64,000 nucleotides of DNA, taken from NCBI GenBank assembly GCA_020633675.1, contig JACKDE010000001.1, positions 1,240,001-1,304,000 on the forward strand, read 5' to 3'. The notes beneath the pieces were generated by a model that had not been told where the DNA came from, did not search any database, and was given only the letters and a program-made list of their open reading frames with translations. The position numbers and the translations under genes are program-made. Source of the stretch: Deferribacteres bacterium. Lineage in GTDB: Bacteria; Zhuqueibacterota; Zhuqueibacteria; Zhuqueibacterales; Geothermadaptataceae. Shown one piece after another: positions 42,742 to 51,777 of the stretch. Each line of letters starts with the position of its first letter. The stretch's first letter is position 1.

Positions 42742-43401
42742 TTGAATAGCCAACTTCGTGTGAAAATTTGTTGTATTCAAAGCATCGCGGAGGCGGAGCT
42801 TGCCATTGCCTGCGGCGCGGATGCGCTGGGGCTGGTGTCGGAAATGCCGAGTGGCCCGGGCGTGATTTCCGAAGCACGCATTGCAGAAATTGCTGCGCAG
42901 GTGCCTGCTGGTATCGCCACATTTTTGCTGACTTCGAAAAAGAGCGTTGAAGATATACTGCTCCAGCATCGGCGCTGCCGCACCACCACCATCCAGATTT
43001 GCGACAGTTTGCAACCCGGAGACCATGCAACGTTGAAACGCGCTCTGCCCGAAATCGAAATCGTGCAAGCGATCCACGTGAATAATGAATCTGCTTTGCA
43101 CAAGGCCCGCGCACTTGCCCCGCACGTTGAAGCGTTGCTACTCGACTCGGGCGAGCCTGATGCGCGAATGAAAACGCTCGGCGGGACCGGGCGCACGCAC
43201 AACTGGCTGATCAGCGCACGCATTTGCCGCAAAATCGACAAGCCGGTATATCTCGCCGGCGGACTCAATCCCCAAAACATCGGTGAAGCTGTGGAGACAG
43301 TGCAGCCTTTTGGTGTCGATGTGTGCAGCGGCGTGCGCCGCAATGGCCAGCTCGATCAATCGTTGTTGAAAGCGTTTTTTCAAAATCTGCCGGGAAAATA
43401 G
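42742..43401 (+). CDS. Phosphoribosylanthranilate isomerase-like protein (TrpF family)
   Basis: The start is TTG 42742 with GGAG nine bases upstream. The 219-residue TIM-barrel protein has the TrpF landmarks: RVKICCI (catalytic Cys10 of the KIC motif), 'LLLDSG' (general acid D135), GGTGRTHNW (phosphate binding), and 'YLAGGLNPQNIGEAV' and 'FGVDVCSGVR' (second phosphate site). So catalysis of the Amadori rearrangement in tryptophan synthesis is plausible. However, no other trp gene is near, and residues such as 'VSEMPSGPGVI' differ from the usual 'F...SPRYV' substrate loop. It could be a paralogue with another role. Confidence 0.75.
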   Translation: MNSQLRVKICCIQSIAEAELAIACGADALGLVSEMPSGPGVISEARIAEIAAQVPAGIATFLLTSKKSVEDILLQHRRCRTTTIQICDSLQPGDHATLKRALPEIEIVQAIHVNNESALHKARALAPHVEALLLDSGEPDARMKTLGGTGRTHNWLISARICRKIDKPVYLAGGLNPQNIGEAVETVQPFGVDVCSGVRRNGQLDQSLLKAFFQNLPGK

Positions 43402-43410
43402 CCGCGATTT

Positions 43411-43443
43411 GCACGAATTGTCATGAATCCCATTGATTCGTGC
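43411..43443. repeat. Hairpin GCACGAAT...ATTCGTGC after the TrpF-like gene
   Basis: Perfect 8-bp arms 17 bases apart lie 10 bases after the stop codon. The sequence resembles short dispersed 'ATTCGTG' repeats. It could also act as a weak terminator, since CTTTTCG follows. Confidence 0.45.
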
Positions 43444-43495
43444 CTTTTCGCATCTTTTGCGGCCAGGATCTGAAATTTTAGCGAGAGTAAACCGC

Positions 43496-46400
43496 ATGCT
43501 TCGAAATCAATTTTTTAAAATGGCATCATTGCTTTTGTGCCTGTCCCCGGATTGGGTGGCCGCACAGGAAATGGTACGCGATGATTTTAGCGCCTACCGT
43601 CCAGGCAGCGCAGCAGCACCGCAATGGAAAACCGCTACAGGCTATTGGCTCGCCGAGAAAGGCCATTTCTGCGAGCGCTCCGGCGCTTTTGATGCAGGCG
43701 CATTCCGTTCCGAACCGATAGCAGGCTCATTCGAACTCACTGTACGCTTTCGCATTCTGGGCGATTATCGCGGCGCTGGCCTGTTCTTCGGCAGCGAAAG
43801 TCACCAGAGTGCAGCATTTGCCCACATGGTGCGCCTCGACGGCGAGAATGCCCTGATCGGCTACTTAGAGCGCGGCAATTACCAGGCAACGCAGGTAGTG
43901 CCGTTGCCAGTCGCGATTATGGATAGCAGCTGGCACCAAATGCGGCTGCAAGTGCTGCAATCGCAGGCCCTGTATCGCTTCTGGATCGATGATTCAGCCG
44001 TGGGCAAGCCGGAAAAACTACGCTTCCACAGCGGCTTTGCGGGAGTGCAAAACTCCGGCAGCCACGCCTGTTTCGATGATTTTGTGCTTAAAAGCCTGGC
44101 TGATAGCAATGCTGTTGCTCCAATGAACTGGCCAATCTCTCTCGCCTCGTCACAGAACCGCGAGCTTTGGGTGGGCTCACAATTTGAACGCGCAGTTAAG
44201 AAGCTTGACCGCAAAGGAAAGGTGTTGGCAACGATCGCAGCGAAAGCACCGGCAGAGGCTTTTGCGCCGGTCGCAATGGCCACTGTGCCTGATGGTGGCG
44301 TTGCTGTGCTCGATAGCGCCGGACGGCGCCTGCACCGATATGACTCCATTGGTGCCTATGTTGCTACCATCGGCGGCGACTGGCAGCGCCCGGTGGATGT
44401 GGTGGTTCTGGCCGATGGCCGCGTTGTTGTCAGCGATATTGGCGCGCACAAGCTGCTGGCTTACGATGCAAAATGGGATGCGTACAAAACGGCAGCAAAA
44501 GCGAGTGCCGTGGTGCTTGCGGCGCACGATTCGCTGATTTGCTACTACGATGAGAGCAGCGCGCGTTTTCACTTTTTGCGCACAAATGATTTTTCTGAAT
44601 TGAGCTCATTTGATGCACCTGCCGGGCAAATTCGAGGCCTGGCAATGAATTCTACGGCCCTGTTTGTCGCTGTCGATGATCGAATCGAAAAATATTCGCT
44701 AGCAGGCGATTCAGATGCGGTCATGTCATTGGAAATGATGGGCGGCATATTCCCGCAAAAAATAGCAATCGATGGCGAAAATGTGATGATTGCGGACTTT
44801 ACCGCCAGCCGGATTGTTGTGGCCGATACCAATCTGGCAGCACCTGTTTTGCGGTCGAGCTTTGATAAGCAAAACAGGCTTACCGTGCGCTGGTCCGCTG
44901 CAAAAACTGAACAAGCGAATGCACAGCTTATCTACGCGGATACCTCAATTTGGGCTGAAAAGCCTATCTGGCGGGATGGGCAGGTGGAAGCAAAATTCGC
45001 TGCATTGCCGCATTCGAGGTTTTATCGCGTGCGATACCAGCCGATTTTGCCGACCATCCCTGCAGATAATAATCATTTTGCCGAGGCGGTGTTGATGACA
45101 CCGCCACCCACTGGCACGATGCAGTTTATGGAGTTGCAGTGCGCTGCAGTGATTTTTGCCAATGTGATTGATTCGTCCAAAGTACAGCCCGGCTGGCCCC
45201 AAATGCCGCGGTTGATGGAATCCGAGATCGAGCGCATTCGCGCCCAAATCGAAGATGGCCGGCAGTTTTTCTGGCTTAATTCCAGCATGCGCTTGCATCT
45301 CGCTATTCGCACGATTGTGGTCGATTCGCTTTTTGAGCGCAGTTCCTTGTTCAGCAACGAATGGTACTATCCGCCTAACGAAAAACGGCTCGAACAAGTC
45401 TTGCAAAAAAATGACGTGCGGCCCGATGAATTGCAAGGCGTGTTTTTTATCGCAGCGATTCGTGATTTTGACGAGGCAAAACAACAATGGCAATTGCGTG
45501 GTCGGGGGGGCGCCTTCACCAATGGCCTGAGCGCAAACGGCAAGTACGGCGTTTCGTGGTGGGAAGCCACGCGCGCCGGCCACGATGCTGGCAATAATTG
45601 GTTGGTGGTGCATGAATTTCACCACCAACTGGATGAGCTTTTCACACTCGACGGCATGCCGGAGTATTGGTTTAACCATTTTGCGCCGATTGCTGGTACC
45701 GCTGCCAAGTTTGGCGAGCACTTCGATGGCAATGCCTTTCTGTTGCGCAACTGGCCGTATGAAAAGTGGTTTGCGCTCTCGCAAGCCAAATTGAGACTGG
45801 CCGAAGATGCAGATGGTGACGGCATTCCGGACCAGGATGCGCGGCTGCCGATGGACGAAGCACGGCTGGGCAGCGACCCGGCCAAAAAAGACAGCGATGG
45901 CGATAGCGCAGATGATTTTGCGGAAATGGCTTTTTCCAATTGGATTGCAGAAGGTCAGGGTGAAAATGCCAACACAAGTTCTTGCTGGCCAGATTTGGCA
46001 AAAGCCGACACCGACGAGGATGGACTCGCGGATGGCAAAGACCCACACCCGCTGTTTCCCTGGAGTGGCGAAATCACACATTTGCAAAACGGATTTTCGA
46101 TTTTTGGCGAGCTAAATGATGACCAGCTCAGCGCACAAGCCGAGGCAGCATGGTCAGCTGATACGCTCTTTTTCCGCTTCCAGGCTGCGCCATCGCAACA
46201 GCTTCGCTTGCTGCTCGATGCCAACAACAATGGCTGGTTCTCCGGCCGCGATAATCTGGTTTTTCAGCTCAATACGTCAGATTCGCTTACGAACAGTGTA
46301 CAGGTTTTTCAGGCTGCGGCACCGGACAGATGGCCGTACATGGATGAACACTTGGCCCGGCATGTGAGCTATTCCTGGCGGCGACTCGCGTCGGGGGGAT

Positions 46401-46552
46401 ATCAATTGGCGATTGCGAAAAACGATAAGCTGGGCCTGTGGCTGGAAAGGGGAGAGCGGCTTGGCGTCGATTTAAGCCTTTCCGTGACAGCGGATTTAAA
46501 GCGGATCAGCTTCCACGAACCGAATCGCTTTTTTGAGCTGGTTTTAAAGTGA
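43496..46552 (+). CDS. Large secreted multidomain protein with HEXXH site, propeller and TSP3 repeats
   Basis: ATG 43496 gives a signal peptide (residues 1 to about 24, ending VAAQ). The 1018-residue product then shows a laminin-G/concanavalin-like domain (about 28-200; 'GSFELTVRFRILGDYRGAGLFF'), an NHL-like beta-propeller (about 215-450), and a domain with H706-E-F-H-H710 (VVHEFHHQLDELF), a zincin-type metal site. Two calcium-binding thrombospondin-3-like stretches (DADGDGIPDQDARLP; DTDEDGLADGKDPHP) follow, and then a C-terminal beta-sandwich like DOMON/CBM9 (about 870-1018; 'LRLLLDANNNGWFSGRDNLVFQL'). I do not know a family with this order. It may be a surface or secreted metallopeptidase or glycan-binding enzyme; the third zinc ligand could not be fixed. 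Confidence 0.75.
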   Translation: MLRNQFFKMASLLLCLSPDWVAAQEMVRDDFSAYRPGSAAAPQWKTATGYWLAEKGHFCERSGAFDAGAFRSEPIAGSFELTVRFRILGDYRGAGLFFGSESHQSAAFAHMVRLDGENALIGYLERGNYQATQVVPLPVAIMDSSWHQMRLQVLQSQALYRFWIDDSAVGKPEKLRFHSGFAGVQNSGSHACFDDFVLKSLADSNAVAPMNWPISLASSQNRELWVGSQFERAVKKLDRKGKVLATIAAKAPAEAFAPVAMATVPDGGVAVLDSAGRRLHRYDSIGAYVATIGGDWQRPVDVVVLADGRVVVSDIGAHKLLAYDAKWDAYKTAAKASAVVLAAHDSLICYYDESSARFHFLRTNDFSELSSFDAPAGQIRGLAMNSTALFVAVDDRIEKYSLAGDSDAVMSLEMMGGIFPQKIAIDGENVMIADFTASRIVVADTNLAAPVLRSSFDKQNRLTVRWSAAKTEQANAQLIYADTSIWAEKPIWRDGQVEAKFAALPHSRFYRVRYQPILPTIPADNNHFAEAVLMTPPPTGTMQFMELQCAAVIFANVIDSSKVQPGWPQMPRLMESEIERIRAQIEDGRQFFWLNSSMRLHLAIRTIVVDSLFERSSLFSNEWYYPPNEKRLEQVLQKNDVRPDELQGVFFIAAIRDFDEAKQQWQLRGRGGAFTNGLSANGKYGVSWWEATRAGHDAGNNWLVVHEFHHQLDELFTLDGMPEYWFNHFAPIAGTAAKFGEHFDGNAFLLRNWPYEKWFALSQAKLRLAEDADGDGIPDQDARLPMDEARLGSDPAKKDSDGDSADDFAEMAFSNWIAEGQGENANTSSCWPDLAKADTDEDGLADGKDPHPLFPWSGEITHLQNGFSIFGELNDDQLSAQAEAAWSADTLFFRFQAAPSQQLRLLLDANNNGWFSGRDNLVFQLNTSDSLTNSVQVFQAAAPDRWPYMDEHLARHVSYSWRRLASGGYQLAIAKNDKLGLWLERGERLGVDLSLSVTADLKRISFHEPNRFFELVLK

Positions 46553-46557
46553 TGAAA

Positions 46558-46605
46558 TTAACGCGGCAATGCATTTTTTGTCGAGCCTATTGCTGATCGC
46601 GTTAA
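46558..46605. terminator. Hairpin between convergent genes
   Basis: TTAACGCG-GCAAT (46558-46570) pairs with ATTGC-(TGAT)-CGCGTTAA (46589-46605), a 13-bp stem with a 4-base bulge. It sits just after the stop of the large secreted protein and before that of the small membrane protein on the other strand. T-runs outside the stem are weak, so terminator function is tentative. Confidence 0.45.
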
Positions 46606-46624
46606 CTTTGCGGCCATCATCAAA

Positions 46625-46843
46625 TCACCTCAACCACAACATCAGCATCAGGCAAAGCAGTACCAAAACAAGAGATGCCAATGCCCACACCCAAGGTGGA
46701 ACCGAGAATAGCAAGCGTGTTTTGCGTCGCCGGCGTTGTGCATCGATCAGCCTGCGCCAGGCTTCGCTGCGGTTTTTGGAGAAATCGCTGTCCGGCAAGC
46801 GGCTATCCCGCAGCATTTGTTCGATGTCGTGCAATTCTTTCAT
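46625..46843 (-). CDS. Small membrane protein, putative anti-sigma factor
   Basis: The 72-residue protein has a charged N-terminal helix (MKELHDIEQMLRDSRLPDSD, ..SEAWRRLIDAQRRRRKTR) and one C-terminal membrane helix (VWALASLVLVLLCLMLMLWLR). Its ATG overlaps the stop of the ECF sigma factor gene (ATGA), the usual arrangement of sigma/anti-sigma pairs. No ZAS (HXXXCXXC) motif is present and there is no periplasmic domain, so it is much smaller than typical anti-sigma factors. The role is inferred from gene order and topology. Confidence 0.65.
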   Translation of the reverse strand: MKELHDIEQMLRDSRLPDSDFSKNRSEAWRRLIDAQRRRRKTRLLFSVPPWVWALASLVLVLLCLMLMLWLR

Positions 46844-47508
46844 AAAATCTCTCGCAGGGCGATCAGTCCACGCCGAATATGGGTTTTGACGGTGTTCTCA
46901 GATAAATCCAGAATTTCGGCAATTTCTTTCATCGATTTGTTCTCGAAATAACGCAGAGTCAGTACAGCCTGGTATCTGACCTTTAGTTTCATTAATGCTG
47001 CATGCATTTTTTGAAACAGTTCGTTACGCGCCAACTCTTCCTCGGCTCGCAGCAATCGGCTATCGCTGGATTTGTCATCATGGACGGTGCGCATTAAGTC
47101 GGGAGTGAGCGGCACCATTCGCTTGGCTTTGCGATAATCGAGGTTGAGTTCGTTGGTAGCGATACGAAACAACCAGGAAGAAAAGCGAATGCCTTGCCAG
47201 CGGAATTGCCTGATGTTGTCGAGCGCTTGCAAAAATGTATTGGAGGTGATGTCCTGTGCCAATTCGATGTGGCCTGTTCGCCGCAAAGCATAATTGAAAA
47301 TATCATTATAGTAAAGGTTGAAAAGGCGTTCGAAGGCAGCTGGATCGCGCTGCGCTTTCGCAATCCATTCACGCTCTGTTTGAATATCCGGCTTTGCAGA
47401 AATTTCGTGGCTTGTCACGATCTTGTTCTTTTTGTTCCTTGATTTGGTTTTGCTTTTATAATACGAAGCGCAAACGGAAGTTTCAATTTGCATTTTCGGT
47501 GCATTCAT
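46840..47508 (-). CDS. ECF RNA polymerase sigma factor
   Basis: Sigma region 2 ('DPAAFERLFNLYYNDIFNYALRR', 'AQDITSNTFLQAL', 'FSSWLFRIATNELNLDYRK') and region 4 ('RYQAVLTLRYFENKSMKEIAEIL' and 'LSENTVKTHIRRGLIALRE') are both complete, with no extra domains. ECF sigmas redirect RNA polymerase to stress or envelope regulons. The start is uncertain: ATGs at 47565, 47508 and 47493 and a GTG at 47421 are all in frame and none has a good ribosome site; the sigma domain needs only the part from 47421. The small membrane protein overlaps its end and probably controls it. The divergent neighbour encodes a pentapeptide-repeat protein. Confidence 0.92.
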   Translation of the reverse strand: MNAPKMQIETSVCASYYKSKTKSRNKKNKIVTSHEISAKPDIQTEREWIAKAQRDPAAFERLFNLYYNDIFNYALRRTGHIELAQDITSNTFLQALDNIRQFRWQGIRFSSWLFRIATNELNLDYRKAKRMVPLTPDLMRTVHDDKSSDSRLLRAEEELARNELFQKMHAALMKLKVRYQAVLTLRYFENKSMKEIAEILDLSENTVKTHIRRGLIALREIL

Positions 47509-47672
47509 TACAGAACTGTCTTTGAGCGTGTAAAATATCGTAGGAGCAGCTTTTTTGCCTTGCATTTTTGTATGCGATCTTTATCTTGATCACGCGAACG
47601 AAACTTGCAATTCACGCAACTGGCGCTGCTTCTCGCACTTCTTCCCACAGCCTAACGCAAACAATGCTTGCA

Positions 47673-48734
47673 ATGGCCGACAAGAACCACCTGCAGATGC
47701 TCGAACGCGGTGTGACGTTTTGGAACGACTGGCGTGCAAAATCGCCAGACATGGTTCCGGATTTAAGTGGCGCCGATTTGAGCCATCAAAAACTCGCAGC
47801 CGCCAACCTCAGCACCACAAATCTCGAATATGCGCACCTCGGGTATGCTAATTTGTGCAGCGCAAACTTCAGCCGGTCCAATCTTTGTCATGCCAATCTC
47901 GATCACGCGATGCTCAGTCAGGCAAAACTACTGGATGCCGACTTAAGCTACGCCAGCCTGAAAAATGCCTGGCTCAACGATTGCAATTTAGTCGCAGCCA
48001 ACCTGTTTCGGGCAAAGCTCAATCACGCAAATCTCATCAATACCCGCCTCAGCGGCGCCATTCTCATCGGTACGCATTTGCAAGGCGCCAATTTAACGGG
48101 GTGTTCGGTGCAGAGCACCTTTGCATGGGGTGTCAAGCTCAAGGGTGCCAATCAAACCAACCTGGTGGTCAACCATCCGGAGCAGCCCAGAGTTCTTGTT
48201 GATCAGCTTGAAATCGCACAATTGGTGCATTTGCGATTGTACAAACAAAATGAGAATCGGCGCTTTGACGCCATTCCTCCGCGGATCGTTTTTGTGTTGG
48301 GGCAGTACAGCAAGGCGCGATCCAACTATTTGCTGGAGCTGCAGGAGTTGATACGTTCGCGCGGCTATGTACCGCTGCGGGTGGAGTGCAATCTTGAAAA
48401 TGCGCCTGATTTTGCTATGTTGGCTACGCTGATTGAGCTGTCCAGCTTGTTTGTTATCGATCTCACCGAACCGTGCAGCGCGATCACAGCGCTGCAAAAT
48501 TGTGAGTTGCCGGACAACAAGCCTATTCATATGCTGATACAAGCTGGACATGGACCCGGAGGCGCTGCCCGCTTGGCGCAATGTTTTCCACAAAAATTTC
48601 ATGCACCGCTGCTTTACCAAAACTCAATGGAGCTCCGTCTGCAGTTTGACACGGAGATTTTACCACTGCCGGATGAGGCTGATGACATTGAAAAAGAGCA
48701 AACTTCCGAATTCGAACCTGCGCTGCCGGTATGA
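47673..48734 (+). CDS. Pentapeptide-repeat protein with TIR/deoxyribosyltransferase-like C-domain
   Basis: Start MADKNHLQMLERG at 47673 matches the usual N-terminus of these proteins (a short WN-WR helix region follows). Residues about 29-165 are A(N/D)LXX pentapeptide repeats (for example SGADLSHQKLAAANLSTTNL), a right-handed beta-helix. Residues about 200-300 form an alpha/beta domain: 'RIVFVLGQYSKARSNYLLEL', 'ELIRSRGYVPLRVECNLE' and 'LIELSSLFVIDLTEPCSAITAL'. That strand-helix order, with a central 'FVIDLTE', is known from pentapeptide proteins whose tail resembles TIR or nucleoside 2-deoxyribosyltransferase folds. It may be an NAD- or nucleotide-cleaving effector with a scaffold sensor (inference). 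The tail after 320 is acidic. Confidence 0.75.
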   Translation: MADKNHLQMLERGVTFWNDWRAKSPDMVPDLSGADLSHQKLAAANLSTTNLEYAHLGYANLCSANFSRSNLCHANLDHAMLSQAKLLDADLSYASLKNAWLNDCNLVAANLFRAKLNHANLINTRLSGAILIGTHLQGANLTGCSVQSTFAWGVKLKGANQTNLVVNHPEQPRVLVDQLEIAQLVHLRLYKQNENRRFDAIPPRIVFVLGQYSKARSNYLLELQELIRSRGYVPLRVECNLENAPDFAMLATLIELSSLFVIDLTEPCSAITALQNCELPDNKPIHMLIQAGHGPGGAARLAQCFPQKFHAPLLYQNSMELRLQFDTEILPLPDEADDIEKEQTSEFEPALPV

Positions 48735-48938
48735 TCCTCTGTCCTTGGCAACCTGCAGATCCACTTCTATTTTGCTCCTACAGGAATGATCTTTTTTCTG
48801 GTTGAGATAATCCCGACCATAAAAAAGGGTGTTGCGCAGTTTGATGCCCTCTGCACGCTGGAAATATGAATTGATTTCAGCCTTTGTGCGCACTCTATTT
48901 TCGCTTAAAGATTTTTGATCAAAACAGACACATAGCGG

Positions 48939-50090
48939 ATGTCAAAATTATATTTTCAAAACACGACTCGAAAGAATAATTTTTGCATGCATGTAACGCT
49001 CGCTGCGCTCCTGATTCTTCATGCATGCAGCAGCGACTCACCGACTGGTGCTTCCCAACCTGAAGACACGTTCATTGCAGGGGTTAATGTCAGCCAGCTT
49101 TTTGCACCGCCAACGGCTGATGAAGTCGCTGCGATTCAAAATGACTGGAGCGCCCGGCGTAGCGTCGCCACCGATGTACAGATCGTTTCTGAACAGGAAG
49201 CTTTGCTTGGCGCGACGCCTGCCATCTTGCGTATCATTTCTTATCGCCTTGATGGCCTGAGGTTGTATGGCATGGTGTTGTACCCCCAGCACGCAGCTGA
49301 ATCGAGCCTGCCGGTCCTGGTGTACACGCATGGCGGCGACAGCGGATTCAGTGGCGATGAATTTCAACTTGTGGTGACAATTGCCGATGACAAGGTTGAT
49401 CAGTATGTTTATGTTGCGCCATCGTACCGGGCAGAACCTTTGGTGACCGACGGCGGCACTTTTCACTCAGATGGTCCCGCCAGTCCCTGGGATCGCGATG
49501 TCGATGATACCATCGCTTTGCTTGACATCACGCTGGCGCAAGTGCCGGCTGCCGATCCGGAGCGCGTTGGCATGCTCGGATTCAGTCGTGGCGCCACTGT
49601 GGCCATGCTGGCGGCAATTCGCGATCCGCGCATGAAGAGTGTCGTTGCGTTCTTTGGGCCGACCGACTTTCTCGGTGAGTTTGCGCAAACCGTATTCGAA
49701 GATGCGCTATCCGGCCAGCCCCGCGAACTGCCGGGTGTCGATTATCTGAATGAGAATTATATCATCCCGCTCAAAAACGGCGAAATAACGATTGCTGACA
49801 CACGTCTGGAAATGATTCGACGCTCCCCGGTCTATTTTGCAGACCAATTGCCGCCGCTGCAAATCCACCATGGCACTGCTGACTTGACGGTACCCGTAAG
49901 CGAATCGGAAAGGCTGATTGCGGTGATGGACGAAATTGGCCGTTCGGCACCGGACTTTGAAAGCTATCTGTATCCAGGTGGCACGCACAATCCGCTAACC
50001 TTGCCCGGTAGTCTGCTTCGGGCTTCACAATTCCTCAATGATTTTTTCATCAGTGCTCAGGCGCGATATGCAATAGTACCATCGCGCTGA
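48939..50090 (+). CDS. Alpha/beta-hydrolase (prolyl-oligopeptidase-like) lipoprotein
   Basis: The 383-residue protein has a lipoprotein signal (LILHAC, Cys at residue 30 counting from 48939; an ATG at 48987 would give a shorter signal). The hydrolase domain shows 'LYGMVLYPQHAAESSLPVLVYTHGG' (oxyanion HGG), the nucleophile elbow GFSRGA with Ser216, the acid in HGTADLTVP, and the base His in GGTHNP. The order fits dienelactone-hydrolase/S9 peptidases. A likely role is hydrolysis of peptides or esters at the cell envelope; the substrate is unknown. Confidence 0.85.
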   Translation: MSKLYFQNTTRKNNFCMHVTLAALLILHACSSDSPTGASQPEDTFIAGVNVSQLFAPPTADEVAAIQNDWSARRSVATDVQIVSEQEALLGATPAILRIISYRLDGLRLYGMVLYPQHAAESSLPVLVYTHGGDSGFSGDEFQLVVTIADDKVDQYVYVAPSYRAEPLVTDGGTFHSDGPASPWDRDVDDTIALLDITLAQVPAADPERVGMLGFSRGATVAMLAAIRDPRMKSVVAFFGPTDFLGEFAQTVFEDALSGQPRELPGVDYLNENYIIPLKNGEITIADTRLEMIRRSPVYFADQLPPLQIHHGTADLTVPVSESERLIAVMDEIGRSAPDFESYLYPGGTHNPLTLPGSLLRASQFLNDFFISAQARYAIVPSR

Positions 50091-50184
50091 TGGTGAGATT
50101 CCCGTTTGCATTTTTGCAAAATTGTGCTATTTTTTGCTCCTAACTTAGGCGTCCCGCCAATAAAATTGATGATAAAATTTCCAC

Positions 50185-51558
50185 ATGAATTTGACGCGTA
50201 TTTATAGTCTTCGCCTCTTATTGAGCCTGCTGTTGTTGCCATTTGTGGCGACGCTGGTGCTCGCTTTTCTGCATGCTGCTGTTTTTCCCAACACCTATTT
50301 TAATGATTTCCCTGCTGTGTTGCTCAGTTGGCTGGTATTGCTTTTTTTTGCACATTTTATGCTTTCCAGAATGGGCGAAAACCGTTTTCAGAAGCTTGAT
50401 CAACTCGGCTGGCAATTTCTGCAAACAAACGATAGCCATGGCCTGTCCCGTGTTTTTGGCAACCTCGAAAAGCTCTTCACTGGCGGATTGCTTTCCCGCA
50501 AACAGCATGACAAACTCGAAAAGCTCACCCTGCGGCGCTATTTTGTTTATTATCAGGAAAATATCGCCGAAATGCGTTGCCGTGAATCTCTGCTGAAGTG
50601 CATGCGTTTCGGAGTGCGCAGTGACGAGGCGTATTTGACGCTAAAAAATTATCTGTTCAGACAGCCTGCATTAACACTGGAATTGGTGGATTTGGCTGAG
50701 GTTCTGCACGAATTCCGCCCGGAAGACGTACATATAGCAGAATTTATGGCAAAGCGCTATTTGGAAGATAACCAAAAACATCATCGCGCGGCGTATTTTT
50801 ACACGAAGGTGCTCCAAAGTGACGGCTTGCTGTCAGCAGAAATTATCGAATTGTGTCTTGAGCGGGTACTGGCGTTCGGCCAAAAAGACACTTTTGCGGG
50901 TTGGCTCTATTGTCGCGCTTACCAGCACGAGTTAGCGGCGCGCTATTCGAAGCTGATGCAGGAAATGTACAAAACCAGTCAGTGGTATGCACTCACCAGC
51001 CGCGATGATGCGCTGGCGAACGCGCTCGGCGAAATAGTTTCCGGATTCGACGAGGACATGATTGCAGGATGGGAGAAACAGGAGCAGGCACGCCAGCAGC
51101 AACAATGGAGCGCAAGGCTGGCGAGATTTCGCTATCATATTCATCAGCGCGCGCTTTTTTGGTGGGATGAACTTGTCCGCTATAAAAAATATGCACTTTC
51201 CATTGCTGGCGGCGTTGTTTTGATTTTTATGATGTATTGGCTTTGGCCGGAAAGCATACCGCAGACAGAAAGTGCAGCAGAGACGATCAATCCGGTCATT
51301 GGCGATAGCGATGCCCGCTTTGCATTGCAAGTCGCTGCCCTGAAAAGCGCCAGTCGCGCACAGAGCGAATTTGAGCGTTTGCGGCAGGCCGGGCTCGACG
51401 CGTCGATCATCAAACCAACCGGACGCAGCAGCTACTATCGCATTCGCCTGGGAAAATACGTCACGAAAAATGATGCGCTCGCCCAGGGTGAAATCCTGCG
51501 TCAAAAAAATCTCATCCGCGATTTTTTTGTTGTTAACTTTGCACAGCAGCAGGATTGA
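50185..51558 (+). CDS. SPOR-domain membrane protein
   Basis: The 457-residue protein has two N-terminal membrane helices (about residues 8-35 and 45-62), a helical, TPR-like cytoplasmic middle (about 70-330; 'AKRYLEDNQKHHRAAYFYTKVLQ'), a third membrane helix (about 338-355, 'YALSIAGGVVLIFMMYWLW') and a C-terminal SPOR domain ('FALQVAALKSASRAQSEFERL', 'YYRIRLGKYVTKNDALAQGEIL'). SPOR domains bind peptidoglycan stripped of stem peptides at division sites. The layout places SPOR in the periplasm. There is no good ribosome site before ATG 50185. The next gene encodes a SpoIID protein, also linked to denuded glycan, so the two may work together (inference). Confidence 0.8.
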   Translation: MNLTRIYSLRLLLSLLLLPFVATLVLAFLHAAVFPNTYFNDFPAVLLSWLVLLFFAHFMLSRMGENRFQKLDQLGWQFLQTNDSHGLSRVFGNLEKLFTGGLLSRKQHDKLEKLTLRRYFVYYQENIAEMRCRESLLKCMRFGVRSDEAYLTLKNYLFRQPALTLELVDLAEVLHEFRPEDVHIAEFMAKRYLEDNQKHHRAAYFYTKVLQSDGLLSAEIIELCLERVLAFGQKDTFAGWLYCRAYQHELAARYSKLMQEMYKTSQWYALTSRDDALANALGEIVSGFDEDMIAGWEKQEQARQQQQWSARLARFRYHIHQRALFWWDELVRYKKYALSIAGGVVLIFMMYWLWPESIPQTESAAETINPVIGDSDARFALQVAALKSASRAQSEFERLRQAGLDASIIKPTGRSSYYRIRLGKYVTKNDALAQGEILRQKNLIRDFFVVNFAQQQD

Positions 51559-51777
51559 AGAATCCCTACTGAACAAGTTGCCATTTTTACCTGACTCAAA
51601 CCTGTTCGCATAGATACAATCGGTAATATGAAACAATAACCATTTTTTTCTAACAATATATCAAGAAAAGTTGATTTGCTTATTTTGTATTTGATGCAAA
51701 CTAAAGATTTTATTTTTCTTTAAGTTGTGAATTTAATCACCTTTTTAAATCTCAAGTCGCCGATAAAGGAATATATT

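Noticed and set aside
48660..48893. A 77-residue minus-strand frame between the pentapeptide gene and the hydrolase lipoprotein
   Set aside because: The first 50 residues look protein-like, but the frame runs into the pentapeptide gene on the other strand, has no ribosome site and matches no family I know. It could be a relic.
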